Source: an uncultured Eubacteriales bacterium
Lineage (GTDB): Bacteria; Bacillota; Clostridia; Oscillospirales; Oscillospiraceae
DNA: 64,000 bases
Reading direction: 5' to 3'
NCBI GenBank assembly: GCA_900545515.1
Contig: UQZA01000011.1
Span: forward strand, 16,738-80,737
Position numbers and translations under genes: made by a program. Numbering within the stretch: the first letter of the stretch is position 1; each line of letters begins with the position of its first letter. Positions 7,918-16,533 of this stretch are shown in pieces. The notes under the pieces are model-generated. The model was not told the DNA's origin, did not search any database, and worked only from the letters and a program-made list of their open reading frames with translations.

Positions 7918-9315
7918 CTATCCAATTTCTGCCTCCCGGGCGGCTTTGCCACCAGCAAAACCGGCGATCAAGGCTTGCAGGTCGATTCCTGTGGACTCCC
8001 TCATGCCGTCGGCCACCTGATTGGCGCTGGCAATGATGTCCCGAACCAGCTTGGTGGAGTTGCCGTCGCCGTACATGACGATCTTTTCCGTCTGGGAGAG
8101 GGGAGCGGCGGCGTTTTTGACCACTTCCGGCAAGGCTGCCAGGTACATTTCCAGAATGGAGGCTTCACCCATTCGCTTTTGGGCTTCTGCCTTCTTCTCA
8201 ATGGCCTCTGCCTCGGCCAAACCCTTGGCCCGGATGCCCTCTGCCTCCTGCTCCATGGAAAAGCGCAGGGCCTCCGCCTCCGCCTTCCGGGCTTCCGCCT
8301 GCTGCAGGGCTTCGTATTTCTGGGCTTCTGCTTCCCGCTGGCGGCGAATGAGCTGGGCCTCCGCTTCCTTCTCCGCCTTGTACTTCATGGCGTCGGCCTG
8401 CTTGCGGATTTCTGCGTCCAGCTTGCGCTCCCGCAGGGCGATTTCCTTTTCTGCCAGCTCCGCCTCCTTTTCCCTCCGGGCAATGTCGGCGTTGGCCTTG
8501 GTAATTTCAATGGTCTTCCGCTGACTCTCCTGCTGGATGGAGTAGGCGGCATCGGCCTCCGCCTTCTTGGTGTCGGCCATGACCCGCATCTGAGCCTGCT
8601 GGACTGACAGCGCGGCATTCTGCTCGGCAATCTTCTTTTCCGCCTCTACTTTGATGGCGTTGGACTCCTCCTGCGCCTGGGCGGTGGCGATGGCGATGTC
8701 TCGCTGGGCAATGGCCTTGGCAATTTGCGCATTTTTGCGGATTTGCTCCACGTTGTCAATGCCCATGTTTTCAATGGTACCGGCGCTGTCCCGGAAGCTC
8801 TGGATGTTGAAGTTCACGACTTCAATGCCCAGCTTTTCCATGTCAGGCACCACGTTTTCCGTGATCTTCTTGGCCACGCCCTGGCGGTCCTGCACCATTT
8901 CCTTCAGGCCTACGGAGCCCACGATTTCACGCATGTTTCCTTCCAGAACCTGGGTCACCAGGGAGATAAGTTCGCTCTGCTCCATGTTGAGCAGAGTTTC
9001 CGCCGCGCGAAGGAGCAAGGCTTCGTCAGAAGAGACCTTGACGTTGGCCACGCCGTCCACGCTGACGTTGATAAATTCATTGGTAGGCACGGCCTCGGAG
9101 GTCTTGACGTCCACCTGCATCACCCGCAGGGAGATCCGGTCCACCCGCTCGAAGAAGGGGATCCGCCAACCGGCCTTGCCAATGAGAATACGGCGTTTGC
9201 GGAAACCGGAAATGATGTAGGCGGTATCCGGGGGCGCTTTGAGATAACCGCAGACCAGCAGCACGATGCCCAGAAGCAGCACAACGCCAGCTATGATGTA
9301 ACCGATATAATCCAT
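7918..9315 (-). CDS. floT: Flotillin-family SPFH membrane protein
   Basis: 465 residues. An N-terminal hydrophobic segment (YIIAGVVLLLGIVLLVCGYL) anchors the protein, the SPFH/band 7 domain follows (FRKRRILIGKAGWRIPFFER ... NVKVSSDEALLL), then a long alanine/glutamate-rich coiled coil (about residues 200-390) with EAEA repeats, and a C-terminal segment LAALPEVVKNAAAPL typical of flotillins. Such proteins scaffold functional membrane microdomains and affect secretion, signalling and cell-wall synthesis. The frame is open far upstream, but AGGAGG seven bases before the ATG at 9315 sets the start. The gene stands alone and is preceded by a riboswitch-like leader with a terminator. Symbol floT/yuaG is by family; the yuaF partner is absent. 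Confidence 0.92.
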   Translation of the reverse strand: MDYIGYIIAGVVLLLGIVLLVCGYLKAPPDTAYIISGFRKRRILIGKAGWRIPFFERVDRISLRVMQVDVKTSEAVPTNEFINVSVDGVANVKVSSDEALLLRAAETLLNMEQSELISLVTQVLEGNMREIVGSVGLKEMVQDRQGVAKKITENVVPDMEKLGIEVVNFNIQSFRDSAGTIENMGIDNVEQIRKNAQIAKAIAQRDIAIATAQAQEESNAIKVEAEKKIAEQNAALSVQQAQMRVMADTKKAEADAAYSIQQESQRKTIEITKANADIARREKEAELAEKEIALRERKLDAEIRKQADAMKYKAEKEAEAQLIRRQREAEAQKYEALQQAEARKAEAEALRFSMEQEAEGIRAKGLAEAEAIEKKAEAQKRMGEASILEMYLAALPEVVKNAAAPLSQTEKIVMYGDGNSTKLVRDIIASANQVADGMRESTGIDLQALIAGFAGGKAAREAEIG

Positions 9316-9373
9316 GTTCATACCTCCTGATTTTGTTGATGTGGGATTCGGGTGCCCGCGGGGACAAAAGGAA

Positions 9374-9416
9374 GAAAAAAGACCTTTATCACAGAGCGCG
9401 CCTGCAATAAAAGTCT
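9374..9416 (-). terminator. Terminator of the riboswitch expression platform
   Basis: On the minus strand AGACTTTTAT (9416-9407) pairs with ATAAAGGTCT (9389-9380), one G-U pair, followed by six T residues. The 5' arm overlaps the 3' strand of aptamer helix P1, so aptamer folding and termination exclude one another. It lies 59 bases before the flotillin start. Confidence 0.85.
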
Positions 9417-9520
9417 GGTTGAAATCTTTTGGCTTTTGAAGATCCGCACCAACCGGGCCGGAAAGCCGGAAATGACGGCGATGCGACACCGCACACCCTG
9501 CGGTGCAACTACTCCCTTTT
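9409..9520 (-). promoter_or_regulatory. yybP-ykoY (manganese-sensing) riboswitch aptamer
   Basis: Minus-strand leader read 5' to 3'. P1 starts with AAAAG and is followed by GGGAGTAG, the family's most conserved loop. A hairpin CACCGCA/TGCGGTG comes next, then CGCATC, the loop GCCGTCATTTCC, a small CCGG hairpin, and GGTGCG closing the third helix. A second hairpin GATCTT/AAAGAT is followed by CAACCAGA and CTTTT closing P1. Order and loop sequences fit the known aptamer with GGGGAGUAG, CGUCA and GCAAGACCUUU elements. In this class Mn2+ binding stabilises P1 and prevents the terminator, giving an ON switch. The match is by eye. Confidence 0.82.
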
Positions 9521-9529
9521 GTTGAAAAC

Positions 9530-9558
9530 ACTATAACACGGCTCTGCACAAAAGTCAA
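9530..9558 (-). promoter_or_regulatory. SigA promoter of the riboswitch-flotillin unit
   Basis: On the minus strand TTGACT (9558-9553), 17-base spacer, TATAGT (9535-9530). The predicted start near 9523 puts the aptamer at the very 5' end of the transcript. Confidence 0.88.
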
Positions 9559-9559
9559 C

Positions 9560-9709
9560 TATTTTCGACATGATTTGTGGAGAATTGTTATGCTGCACAA
9601 AAGCCGGGCTCCATTTTGTAAAAAATACACAAGATGTTTTTGGGCGCCTCGCTTCGCTCGGCATCTCCCCTCCGGGAAAGGCCGGGCGCTGCTGCGCCGG
9701 CGCTTTTTT
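9560..9709 (+). terminator. Intergenic stretch ending in a terminator-like hairpin
   Basis: No convincing gene. The stretch contains GCCTCGCTTCGCTCGGC, a kind of GC-rich hairpin common between genes in this group of bacteria, and ends in a stem GCCGGGCGC/GCGCCGGC (9681-9701, one bulged G) followed by CGC and six T residues. No upstream plus-strand gene explains the terminator; it may insulate the recD2 operon or belong to a dispersed repeat. Confidence 0.5.
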
Positions 9710-9725
9710 GTTCTGGGGGCAAGCC

Positions 9726-9755
9726 TTGACAAAGCGGCGCTGGGTATATTACAAT
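9726..9755 (+). promoter_or_regulatory. Promoter of the recD2 operon
   Basis: TTGACA (9726-9731), 18-base spacer, TACAAT (9750-9755). A short frame starting TTG at 9789 behind GGGAGGAAC (18 residues to a stop at 9845) lies in the leader; whether it is translated is unknown. Confidence 0.7.
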
Positions 9756-9867
9756 CATATGCATGCAAAACAGGGAGGAACTACGCCTTTGGACGGTTAT
9801 GGTAATATGTTCCTGTGTGGGACATTGGGCAAGCCCTGGGCATAGGATGCTCCAGGGGTGTAGCCTG

Positions 9868-10257
9868 ATGTGGCAAGTCATTTCGATCTTTTTACAAGCG
9901 GCCGGTGTGCTGCTCCTTTTGTGGACCTTGGTGGGCTGGCTGGTGTTGGGACGGGATCGGGGCGGCATGGCGGTCTTTACCTGCCTGCCGGGGCAGCTTG
10001 GGTCTGTGGAGCCGTTTTTGCGGTGCTGCATGTGGCTCCGGGGGACCGGCATGTTGCGGATGCCGGTGCTGCTGGTGGACTGCGGTCTGAATCCGGAGGA
10101 ACGGGCGCGGATGGACCGCCTGATTCGGGACCGGGTGGGCGTGAGCTGCTGCCTGGAGGCGGAGCTTCCGGAGCGGCTGAAAATGGAGGCAGAGAAATTT
10201 GGAGGATTTGGAACTGCTGCAGGGGACTGTGGCGGCGGTGGTGTACCAAAATGCTGA
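9868..10257 (+). CDS. Small membrane protein of unknown function before recD2
   Basis: A 129-residue protein with one N-terminal membrane span (IFLQAAGVLLLLWTLVGWLVL) and a soluble part containing LLVDCGLNPEERARMDRLI. I do not recognise a family. The start at 9868 is chosen because the protein then begins directly with the membrane segment; a longer frame from 9763 exists. Its 3' end overlaps the recD2 start by 59 bases, and the last ~20 residues are low-complexity, so translation of the two genes is probably coupled. It shares the promoter at 9726. LLVDCGL and CCLEAELPERL suggest an alpha/beta fold outside the membrane, no more. Confidence 0.55.
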   Translation: MWQVISIFLQAAGVLLLLWTLVGWLVLGRDRGGMAVFTCLPGQLGSVEPFLRCCMWLRGTGMLRMPVLLVDCGLNPEERARMDRLIRDRVGVSCCLEAELPERLKMEAEKFGGFGTAAGDCGGGGVPKC

Positions 10258-12403
10258 AAACGGATATGCCGTCCTGCGGCTGAGCTGCGGCGGCCAGGCG
10301 GTGAGCGTGGTGGGAACCATTCCCTTGCCTGTGCCGGGGGAGCGGCTGGTCATCACCGGGCGGTGGGCCAACAACGCCAATTACGGCAAGCAGTTTGAGG
10401 CGGAGTTTTTGGAGCGGCTTATGCCGGAGACAACGCCGGAAATTTTGAGCTATCTCTCCTCCCGCACGGTGAAGGGAATCGGCCCGAAGCTGGCTGCCCG
10501 GATTGTGGAGCGCTTCGGGGCGGAGACCCTGGCGGTGATGGAGCGGGAACCTCAGCGACTGGCGGAGGTCTCCGGCATTACGCCCCCGAAGGCCCGGGAA
10601 ATTGGCAGGGTTTTCCGCCAGCAGACGGGAATGCGCAGGCTCATTGAGTTTCTGAGTTTGCACCATCTTCCGGCAGAGCTGGCGGTGCGGCTGTACCGCC
10701 TGTGGGGGGAGGAGGCCATGGATATCCTCTCCTCCGACCCCTACAGTCTGACGGAGCCCGGTTTGGATGCGGATTTTGGTCTGGTGGACCGGTTCGCCAT
10801 TTCTCTGGGGATCGCCGCAGACGACCCCAGACGGGTGGAAGCCGGGCTGGTGTTTGAGCTGAGCTACAACCAGACGGCGGGCCATGTCTTTCTGCCGTGT
10901 GAGAAGCTGATCCAGGCCACGGCGACCCTCCTGTCTGTGGACGCCGGTACGGTCCAGGAGGGGCTCCGGCGGCTGGTGGAGGGGGAGCACGTGGCTCAGG
11001 ACCATCTGGCGGGGATTGATATTGCGTATTTGCCGGATTTGTATGAGGCGGAAACATATGTGGCCCGGCGGATCGGGTCCATGGCGGCAGACCGTCTGCC
11101 GGAGCCTCCCAATTTGGAGCTTCTCGTGAGCCAGGTCCAGAAAGCCGGGGCCGTGGCCTACTCTCCCCAGCAGGCTGAGGCGGTCCGGGCAGCTGCCGTG
11201 AGCCGGCTGTTGATTGTAACCGGTGGTCCCGGTACGGGAAAAACCACCATTTTGCGGGGAATCCTGGACCTTTTCAGCCGGATGGAGCTGAGGGCGCTTC
11301 TGGCAGCCCCCACAGGCCGGGCGGCCAAGCGGCTCCAAGAGGTGACCGGGCAGGAGGCCTCTACCATTCACCGTCTGCTGGAATCTCAGCTGGACCCGGC
11401 TACGGGGCAGCTGATTTTTACCAGAGATGAGGACAACCCCCTAAAGGCGCATGCGGTCATTGTGGACGAAACGTCCATGGTGGATCTTCCCCTCCTGGCC
11501 AGCCTGCTCCGGGCCCTCCCGACGGGGTGCAGGCTGATTCTGGTGGGAGATCCGGACCAGCTGCCGCCGGTGGGGCCGGGCTGCCCGCTGTCTGATATCC
11601 TCCGCAGCGGCGTGGTGCCAGCGGTGCGGCTCACGGAAATTTTTCGCCAGGCCCAGGAGAGCCTCATTGTGATGAATGCCCACCGGGTGAACAGCGGCGT
11701 CATGCCGGACCTAAAGACCGTCACCAGCGATTTCTTTTTCCTCCGGCGGCGTACGGAGGAGGCAGTGGCGTCTACCATTGGCGATCTGTGCCGGACCCGC
11801 CTGCCGGACCGGATGGGCATTCCTCCAGAGGAAATTCAGGTCCTCTCTCCCACGCGGAAGGGACCCACGGGGACTGCCAGCCTGAACCTGCTGCTTCAGG
11901 CCCAGCTCAATCCCCCTGCGCCGGATAAAAAGGAGAAAAAATGGGGAGATTTTTCCTTCCGGGAGGGAGACCGGGTGATGCAAATCCGGAACAACTATGA
12001 TATACTATGGAAGAAGACCGATGGAACCCAGGTGGGAACTGGGATTTTCAACGGAGATATTGGCGTCATTACAGAAATTGACCTGAATGCTGAGCTCCTT
12101 ACCGTGGTCTTTGACGACCGGCAGGCGGAGTATGACTTCGACATGTTGAGGGAGCTGGAGCTGGCATACGCTATGACAGTGCACAAGAGTCAGGGCAGCG
12201 AGTACCAGGCGGTGGTTTTGGCGGCCTGGTCCTGTGCGCCCAACCTACGGACCCGCAGGGTCCTCTATACGGCCATAACCCGGGCGAGAAAGCTCCTTGT
12301 GGTGGTGGGCAGGGAGGACATCCTCCAGACCATGACGGAAAACCAGCGCCAGAGCCGCCGGTACAGCGGCCTGAAGCTGCGACTGCAGGAGAAGGAGCAA
12401 TGA
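10199..12403 (+). CDS. recD2: RecD2 (RecD/TraA-type) 5'-3' DNA helicase
   Basis: A 734-residue SF1 helicase acting in DNA repair and replication-fork maintenance independently of RecBC. The N-terminal part has the extra domain and a helix-hairpin-helix region (VKGIGPKLAARIVERFG, GITPPKAREIG) that separates RecD2 from the RecD of RecBCD. Walker A GGPGTGKTT is at residues 342-350, Walker B VIVDETSMVD near 419, QLPPVGPG for motif III, and the C-terminal UvrD-like motif TVHKSQGSEY near 657. The start is a TTG with GGAGGC ten bases upstream. The stop overlaps the ATG of comFC (ATGA), so the two are translationally coupled. Confidence 0.95.
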   Translation: MEDLELLQGTVAAVVYQNAENGYAVLRLSCGGQAVSVVGTIPLPVPGERLVITGRWANNANYGKQFEAEFLERLMPETTPEILSYLSSRTVKGIGPKLAARIVERFGAETLAVMEREPQRLAEVSGITPPKAREIGRVFRQQTGMRRLIEFLSLHHLPAELAVRLYRLWGEEAMDILSSDPYSLTEPGLDADFGLVDRFAISLGIAADDPRRVEAGLVFELSYNQTAGHVFLPCEKLIQATATLLSVDAGTVQEGLRRLVEGEHVAQDHLAGIDIAYLPDLYEAETYVARRIGSMAADRLPEPPNLELLVSQVQKAGAVAYSPQQAEAVRAAAVSRLLIVTGGPGTGKTTILRGILDLFSRMELRALLAAPTGRAAKRLQEVTGQEASTIHRLLESQLDPATGQLIFTRDEDNPLKAHAVIVDETSMVDLPLLASLLRALPTGCRLILVGDPDQLPPVGPGCPLSDILRSGVVPAVRLTEIFRQAQESLIVMNAHRVNSGVMPDLKTVTSDFFFLRRRTEEAVASTIGDLCRTRLPDRMGIPPEEIQVLSPTRKGPTGTASLNLLLQAQLNPPAPDKKEKKWGDFSFREGDRVMQIRNNYDILWKKTDGTQVGTGIFNGDIGVITEIDLNAELLTVVFDDRQAEYDFDMLRELELAYAMTVHKSQGSEYQAVVLAAWSCAPNLRTRRVLYTAITRARKLLVVVGREDILQTMTENQRQSRRYSGLKLRLQEKEQ

Positions 12404-13059
12404 GGGCGCTGTACCGTCTCCTGGATCTGCTCTTTCCCCCAAAGTGCGTCCTGTGCGGCAGGCTGCTGGACCGGGAGGAGACGGATCTGTGCGGCGCCTG
12501 CCGCCGGGAGGGACCGGTGTTTTCCGGAGGAGGAATGTCCATTCCCTTTGTGACCGTCTGGATGGCTGTCTACCGCTATGAAGGTCTTGCCCGGGACTCG
12601 CTCCTGCGTTTTAAGTTTGGGGGCCGCCAGAGCTATGCAGCGGCCTATGGGAGGCTCCTGGCGGCCAGGATCCAGGGGGAGCTGAGGGCGGAATTTGACC
12701 TCCTGACCTATGTGCCCGTGAGTCCCCGCCGCCGCTGGTCCCGGGGCTACGATCAGGTCCGGCTTCTGGCGGAGGCTGTGGGCCGGGAGCTGGGGCAGAA
12801 GCCGGTCCGGGCCCTGAAAAAGATCCGCCACAACCCGGCCCAGTCCTCCCTCCGGGAGCGGGAGCAGCGGCGGGCCAATGTGCTGGGGGCTTACCGGGCC
12901 GTTTGTCCCGAAGCCCTGGCCGGTCAGCGGATTTTGCTGTTGGACGACATCATCACCACCGGCGCCACCGTTTCGGAGTGCGCCAGGGTGTTGCAGACCG
13001 CCGGCGCTGCTCAGGTGCTGTGCGCGGCGGTGGCGGCCCGTGGGGACGGGCCAAAGTAA
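12400..13059 (+). CDS. comFC: ComF-family phosphoribosyltransferase-like protein
   Basis: 219 residues. The N-terminus has a four-cysteine zinc ribbon (CVLCGR ... CGACRR) and the rest a type I phosphoribosyltransferase fold with the PRPP loop LLLDDIITTGATVSEC near residue 180. ComF proteins assist transport or processing of single-stranded DNA during natural transformation and, in some species, DNA repair; the pairing with recD2 fits DNA processing. The ATG overlaps the recD2 stop. The length and motif order are normal for the family, and only the physiological role in this organism is open. Confidence 0.93.
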   Translation: MRALYRLLDLLFPPKCVLCGRLLDREETDLCGACRREGPVFSGGGMSIPFVTVWMAVYRYEGLARDSLLRFKFGGRQSYAAAYGRLLAARIQGELRAEFDLLTYVPVSPRRRWSRGYDQVRLLAEAVGRELGQKPVRALKKIRHNPAQSSLREREQRRANVLGAYRAVCPEALAGQRILLLDDIITTGATVSECARVLQTAGAAQVLCAAVAARGDGPK

Positions 13060-13084
13060 CTTGACGATATGTAGGTGATACGCC

Positions 13085-14116
13085 ATGAAAATACTTTCCA
13101 GAGATTTGGGCGTGGATTTGGGGACGGCCAACATCCTGGTTTACGCCGACGGCAAGGGGGTTGTCCTGCGCGAGCCCTCTGTGGTGGCGGTGGACAAGAA
13201 CACCGGCAAAATTTTGCAGGTTGGCGCGGCGGCCCGGAACATGCTGGGCCGGACTCCAGGCAATGTGGTAGCGATGCGGCCTCTGCTGGGGGGCGTGATT
13301 TCCGACTATGAGATGACCCAGAGGATGCTGGCGCAGTTTTTCCGGAAGGCGTCCCGCCATGGACTGTTCAAGCCCCGTGTCATTGTCAGTGTGCCCAGCA
13401 GCATCACGGAGGTGGAGGAGCGGGCGGTGATTGGCGCCGCCATGGAGGCCGGCGCACGCCGGGTCTACCTGATCGAAGAACCCCTGGCCGCCGCGTTGGG
13501 AGCCAACCTGGACATTGCCGGTCCCGGCGGCCATATGGTGGTGGACATTGGCGGCGGCACCACGGACGTGGCGGTGCTGTCTATGAACGCAGTGGCTGTG
13601 TCCTCCTCCACCAAGGTGGCAGGGGACGCCATGGATGAGGCCATTATGCGCTATGTCCGCCGCAAGCACGGGGTGGTTTTGGGAGAAAATACGGCCGAAG
13701 AGGTCAAAATCACCATTGGTTGTGTCTATCCCCGGCCGGAAAATGCCAGTATGCTGGTCAAGGGCAGGGACTTGCGCACCGGCCTTCCCAAGGAGACCAC
13801 CCTCCAGGCAGAGGAGATTCTGGAGGCTCTGAAGCGGCCTGCCCGGCAGATTGTGGACGAGATTTTCACCGTGCTGGAGCGAACGCCGCCGGAATTGGTG
13901 GCGGATTTGGCCCAGAACGGCATTGTGCTCACGGGAGGCGGCAGCCTCATCTGGGGCATGGAGCAGCTGATCCGGGAGCGGACAGAGCTTCCCTGCATCC
14001 TGGCCGACGATGCGGACTCTTGCGTGGCCTATGGCTGCGGCAAGAGCCTGGCCTGGATCAACCATATGCAGGAGGGCACCATCAATCTGGCCCGGCGGCG
14101 GCTGATGCAGGCTTGA
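13085..14116 (+). CDS. mreB: MreB/Mbl-type rod-shape actin homologue
   Basis: 343 residues with the MreB actin fold: phosphate-1 loop LGVDLGTANILVY, VIVSVPSSITEVEERAV, phosphate-2 MVVDIGGGTTDVAVLS and adenosine loop IVLTGGGSLIWGMEQLI. MreB filaments under the membrane guide elongasome enzymes and thereby rod shape. It is not followed by mreC/mreD but by the glycosyltransferase-CsaB gene, so it may be an additional MreB/Mbl-like copy rather than the only one. GTAGGTGATACGCC before the ATG at 13085 provides a modest binding site. It is probably in one operon with recD2 and comFC. Confidence 0.94.
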   Translation: MKILSRDLGVDLGTANILVYADGKGVVLREPSVVAVDKNTGKILQVGAAARNMLGRTPGNVVAMRPLLGGVISDYEMTQRMLAQFFRKASRHGLFKPRVIVSVPSSITEVEERAVIGAAMEAGARRVYLIEEPLAAALGANLDIAGPGGHMVVDIGGGTTDVAVLSMNAVAVSSSTKVAGDAMDEAIMRYVRRKHGVVLGENTAEEVKITIGCVYPRPENASMLVKGRDLRTGLPKETTLQAEEILEALKRPARQIVDEIFTVLERTPPELVADLAQNGIVLTGGGSLIWGMEQLIRERTELPCILADDADSCVAYGCGKSLAWINHMQEGTINLARRRLMQA

Positions 14117-14181
14117 GACCCCATTGGGAAGTTGGAAAATACCTTTGCGGAATGATGCCCCGGATGGGGAGAGGAACGGTT

Positions 14182-16425
14182 ATGAGAGTCATACATTTGA
14201 TATCCGGCGGTGATGTAGGCGGCGCGAAAACCCATGTGTTGTCCCTGCTGCAGGGCCTGAATCAGGCCCATCGGGTGCTGCTGGTCTGCTTTATGGAGGG
14301 GCCCTTTGCCCAGGAGGCCCGGGAAATGGGCATTCCCACCCAAGTGCTGCCCGGTTGGAACATTCCCCGGATCATTTGCCGCCTGGAGGAGCTGATCCGG
14401 ACGGAGCACTTCCAGATCATCCATTGCCACGGCTCCCGGGCCAATCTCATGGGGTATCTGCTGAAAAAGCGGGTCCAGGCGCCGGTGGTCACCACGATCC
14501 ACAGTGATCCCAAGCTGGATTACCTGGGCCGCCCCTTGAGCAATCTGACTTATGGCGCTGCCAATCGGGCGGCGCTGCGGCACCTGGATGATTGGATTTG
14601 CGTCTCCAGGCAGCTGCGGGATATGATGGTGGAGGCCGGGGTGGACCCCAGGGCTGCGTTTGTCATCAACAACGGCGTGGATTTTTCTCACATCCACGCC
14701 CCTGTGGGGAGAGGGGATTTCTGGAAGGCCCATGGGCTGCAGGTGGAGCCGGACTCTGTGGTGTTTGGCATCGCGGCCCGGATTTCACCGGTGAAGGACA
14801 TTGGCTCCCTGATCCGGGCCTTTGCCGCTGCCGTTTCCCAGGAGCCAGGCATTCGCCTGGCCATTGCAGGCGACGGCGAGCAGCGCAAGGAGCTGGAGCA
14901 GCTGGCTGCCAAGCTCTGCCCGGCAGGGACGGTGGCCTTTTTGGGTTGGCTCACGGATACGGACAGCTTCTACAACGCCTTGGATGTGAATATGCTGACC
15001 TCCCTGTCCGAGGGCCTACCCTACGCCATTCCCGAGGGCGCGCGGATGCACTGTGCCACCATCTCCACCCACGTGGGGGCGGTTTCCCGCATTGTGATAG
15101 ACGGGGAGACAGGCTTCCTGGTGCAGCCCGGGGATGTGGAGGCCCTGACGGAGCGGATGCTCCGCCTCACCCGGGACGGGGCCCTGCGGCAGCGTCTGGG
15201 TCAGGCAATTTTTGAGAAGGTCAAACGGGAGTTTTCCATCGATGCAACGGTCCGGACCCAGGTGGAGATCTATGAGACCATTCTGCGCCGCCTGAGCCAC
15301 AGGAGGGGCCAGAAGGAGGGCGTCCTCATCTGCGGAGCCTATGGAAACGGCAATGTGGGTGATGAGACCATTCTGAAAGCCATTTTACAGCAACTGCGGG
15401 ACCGCGATCCGGACCTTCCGGTGTGCGTGATGTCCAAGACCCCCCGGCGGACGGCTCTGCAGGCGAAGGCGTCCAGCATCTATACCTTCAACCATTTTCA
15501 GGTGCGCCGCCGGATGAGGGAGGCGAAGCTGTTCATCAGCGGAGGCGGCAGCCTGATTCAGGATGCCACCAGCACCAGATCCCTGTGGTTCTACCTCTAC
15601 TGCATCTGGACGGCTCACCGGAAGGGCTGCCGGGTGATGATGTACGGCTGCGGCATTGGGCCGGTGAAGAGAAAGCTGAACCGGTGGATGGCGGCGAAGG
15701 TGCTGAACGCCTGTGTGGATCTCATTGCATTGCGGGACCCGGATTCTGCCCTGGAGCTGGAAAAGCTGGGGGTAACCCGCCCGGAGTGCCATGTGACGGC
15801 GGACCCGGCCCTGCTGCAGACGGTGCCTGAGGGAGCGGAGCAGAATTATGTCCGTTACCGCGAAGCTGCAGGTCTGAAGGAGGGGGGAGCATACTGCCTG
15901 TTCGCCCTGCGCCCCTGGGGGACGGCGAAGCGCCGCCTGGCGGCCTTTGCCGCTGCCGCAGAGTACGGCTGGAAGGCCTACGGGATGACGCCGGTGTTTT
16001 TCCTCCTGGAGCCGGATAAGGACCGGGAGATTACCCAGGCGGTGGCGGAGCTGGTCCGTTGCCCCAAGCTGCTTTTGCCGCCGGTGGGGGACGGAGAGGT
16101 CATCTGCGCCTTGATGCGGGACATGCGCATGGTAGTTTCCATGCGGCTCCACGCCTTGATTTTTGCCTCCGGGCAGGGGACTCCCGTGGTGGGGATCTCC
16201 TATGACCCCAAGGTCAGCGGCTTTATGGACTATTTGGGACAGGAGCATTACATCAGCGTGGAGGAGGTGACAGACGGCGCTTTGTGTGACCTGATGGACG
16301 GTGCAGCTGCCAGCGAATCGGTGGAGGCGGCGACTGTGGCCCGCCTGCGGGAGCTGGCCGGACAGAACGGCAGCTACGCCTGGCGCTTCCTGCAGGAAGA
16401 GGCGGGAAGCGAAAGGGACAAATAA
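14182..16425 (+). CDS. csaB: Fusion of GT4 glycosyltransferase and CsaB-type polysaccharide pyruvyl transferase
   Basis: 747 residues, two enzymes in one chain. Residues 1-~375 are a GT-B family 4 glycosyltransferase: Gly-rich front HLISGGDVGGAKTHV, ISPVKDIGSLIRAF, AIAGDGEQRKEL, and the donor-site region SEGLPYAIPEGARM. Residues ~379-747 are the CsaB/polysaccharide pyruvyl transferase domain: GAYGNGNVGDETIL, FISGGGSLIQDATS, MRLHALIFASGQGTPVVGISYDPKV. CsaB puts pyruvate ketals on secondary cell-wall polysaccharide, which SLH domains bind. In other bacteria CsaB is a separate ~360-residue protein. The start at 14182 follows GGGGAGAGGAACG. Its SLH-protein clients are likely those at 1444, 4094 and 54122. 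Confidence 0.92.
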   Translation: MRVIHLISGGDVGGAKTHVLSLLQGLNQAHRVLLVCFMEGPFAQEAREMGIPTQVLPGWNIPRIICRLEELIRTEHFQIIHCHGSRANLMGYLLKKRVQAPVVTTIHSDPKLDYLGRPLSNLTYGAANRAALRHLDDWICVSRQLRDMMVEAGVDPRAAFVINNGVDFSHIHAPVGRGDFWKAHGLQVEPDSVVFGIAARISPVKDIGSLIRAFAAAVSQEPGIRLAIAGDGEQRKELEQLAAKLCPAGTVAFLGWLTDTDSFYNALDVNMLTSLSEGLPYAIPEGARMHCATISTHVGAVSRIVIDGETGFLVQPGDVEALTERMLRLTRDGALRQRLGQAIFEKVKREFSIDATVRTQVEIYETILRRLSHRRGQKEGVLICGAYGNGNVGDETILKAILQQLRDRDPDLPVCVMSKTPRRTALQAKASSIYTFNHFQVRRRMREAKLFISGGGSLIQDATSTRSLWFYLYCIWTAHRKGCRVMMYGCGIGPVKRKLNRWMAAKVLNACVDLIALRDPDSALELEKLGVTRPECHVTADPALLQTVPEGAEQNYVRYREAAGLKEGGAYCLFALRPWGTAKRRLAAFAAAAEYGWKAYGMTPVFFLLEPDKDREITQAVAELVRCPKLLLPPVGDGEVICALMRDMRMVVSMRLHALIFASGQGTPVVGISYDPKVSGFMDYLGQEHYISVEEVTDGALCDLMDGAAASESVEAATVARLRELAGQNGSYAWRFLQEEAGSERDK

Positions 16426-16429
16426 AGCA

Positions 16430-16528
16430 GGGGCCTGCTGCGAGTGGAAGAGTAGACTGCCCCCCTGCAGGAGGTTCCAAAATCCTGCAGGGGCGAGTCC
16501 AGACTCGCCCACATTTGCAGCAGGCCCC
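16430..16528. repeat. Compact nested-hairpin element (possible bidirectional terminator/dispersed repeat)
   Basis: A 99-base element closed by GGGGCCTGCTGC (16430-16441) and its complement (16517-16528). Inside are two further hairpins: CCTGCAGGA with its complement, and GGGCGAGTC/GACTCGCCC (16491-16510). The last module, GGCGAGT..ACTCGCC, recurs at 44309-44326. It separates two convergent genes. Confidence 0.6.
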
Positions 16529-16533
16529 GTTTA

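Noticed and set aside
9763..10257. Longer start for the small protein before recD2 (9763)
   Set aside because: That start would coincide with the transcription start and lacks a binding site; the start at 9868 gives a membrane protein.
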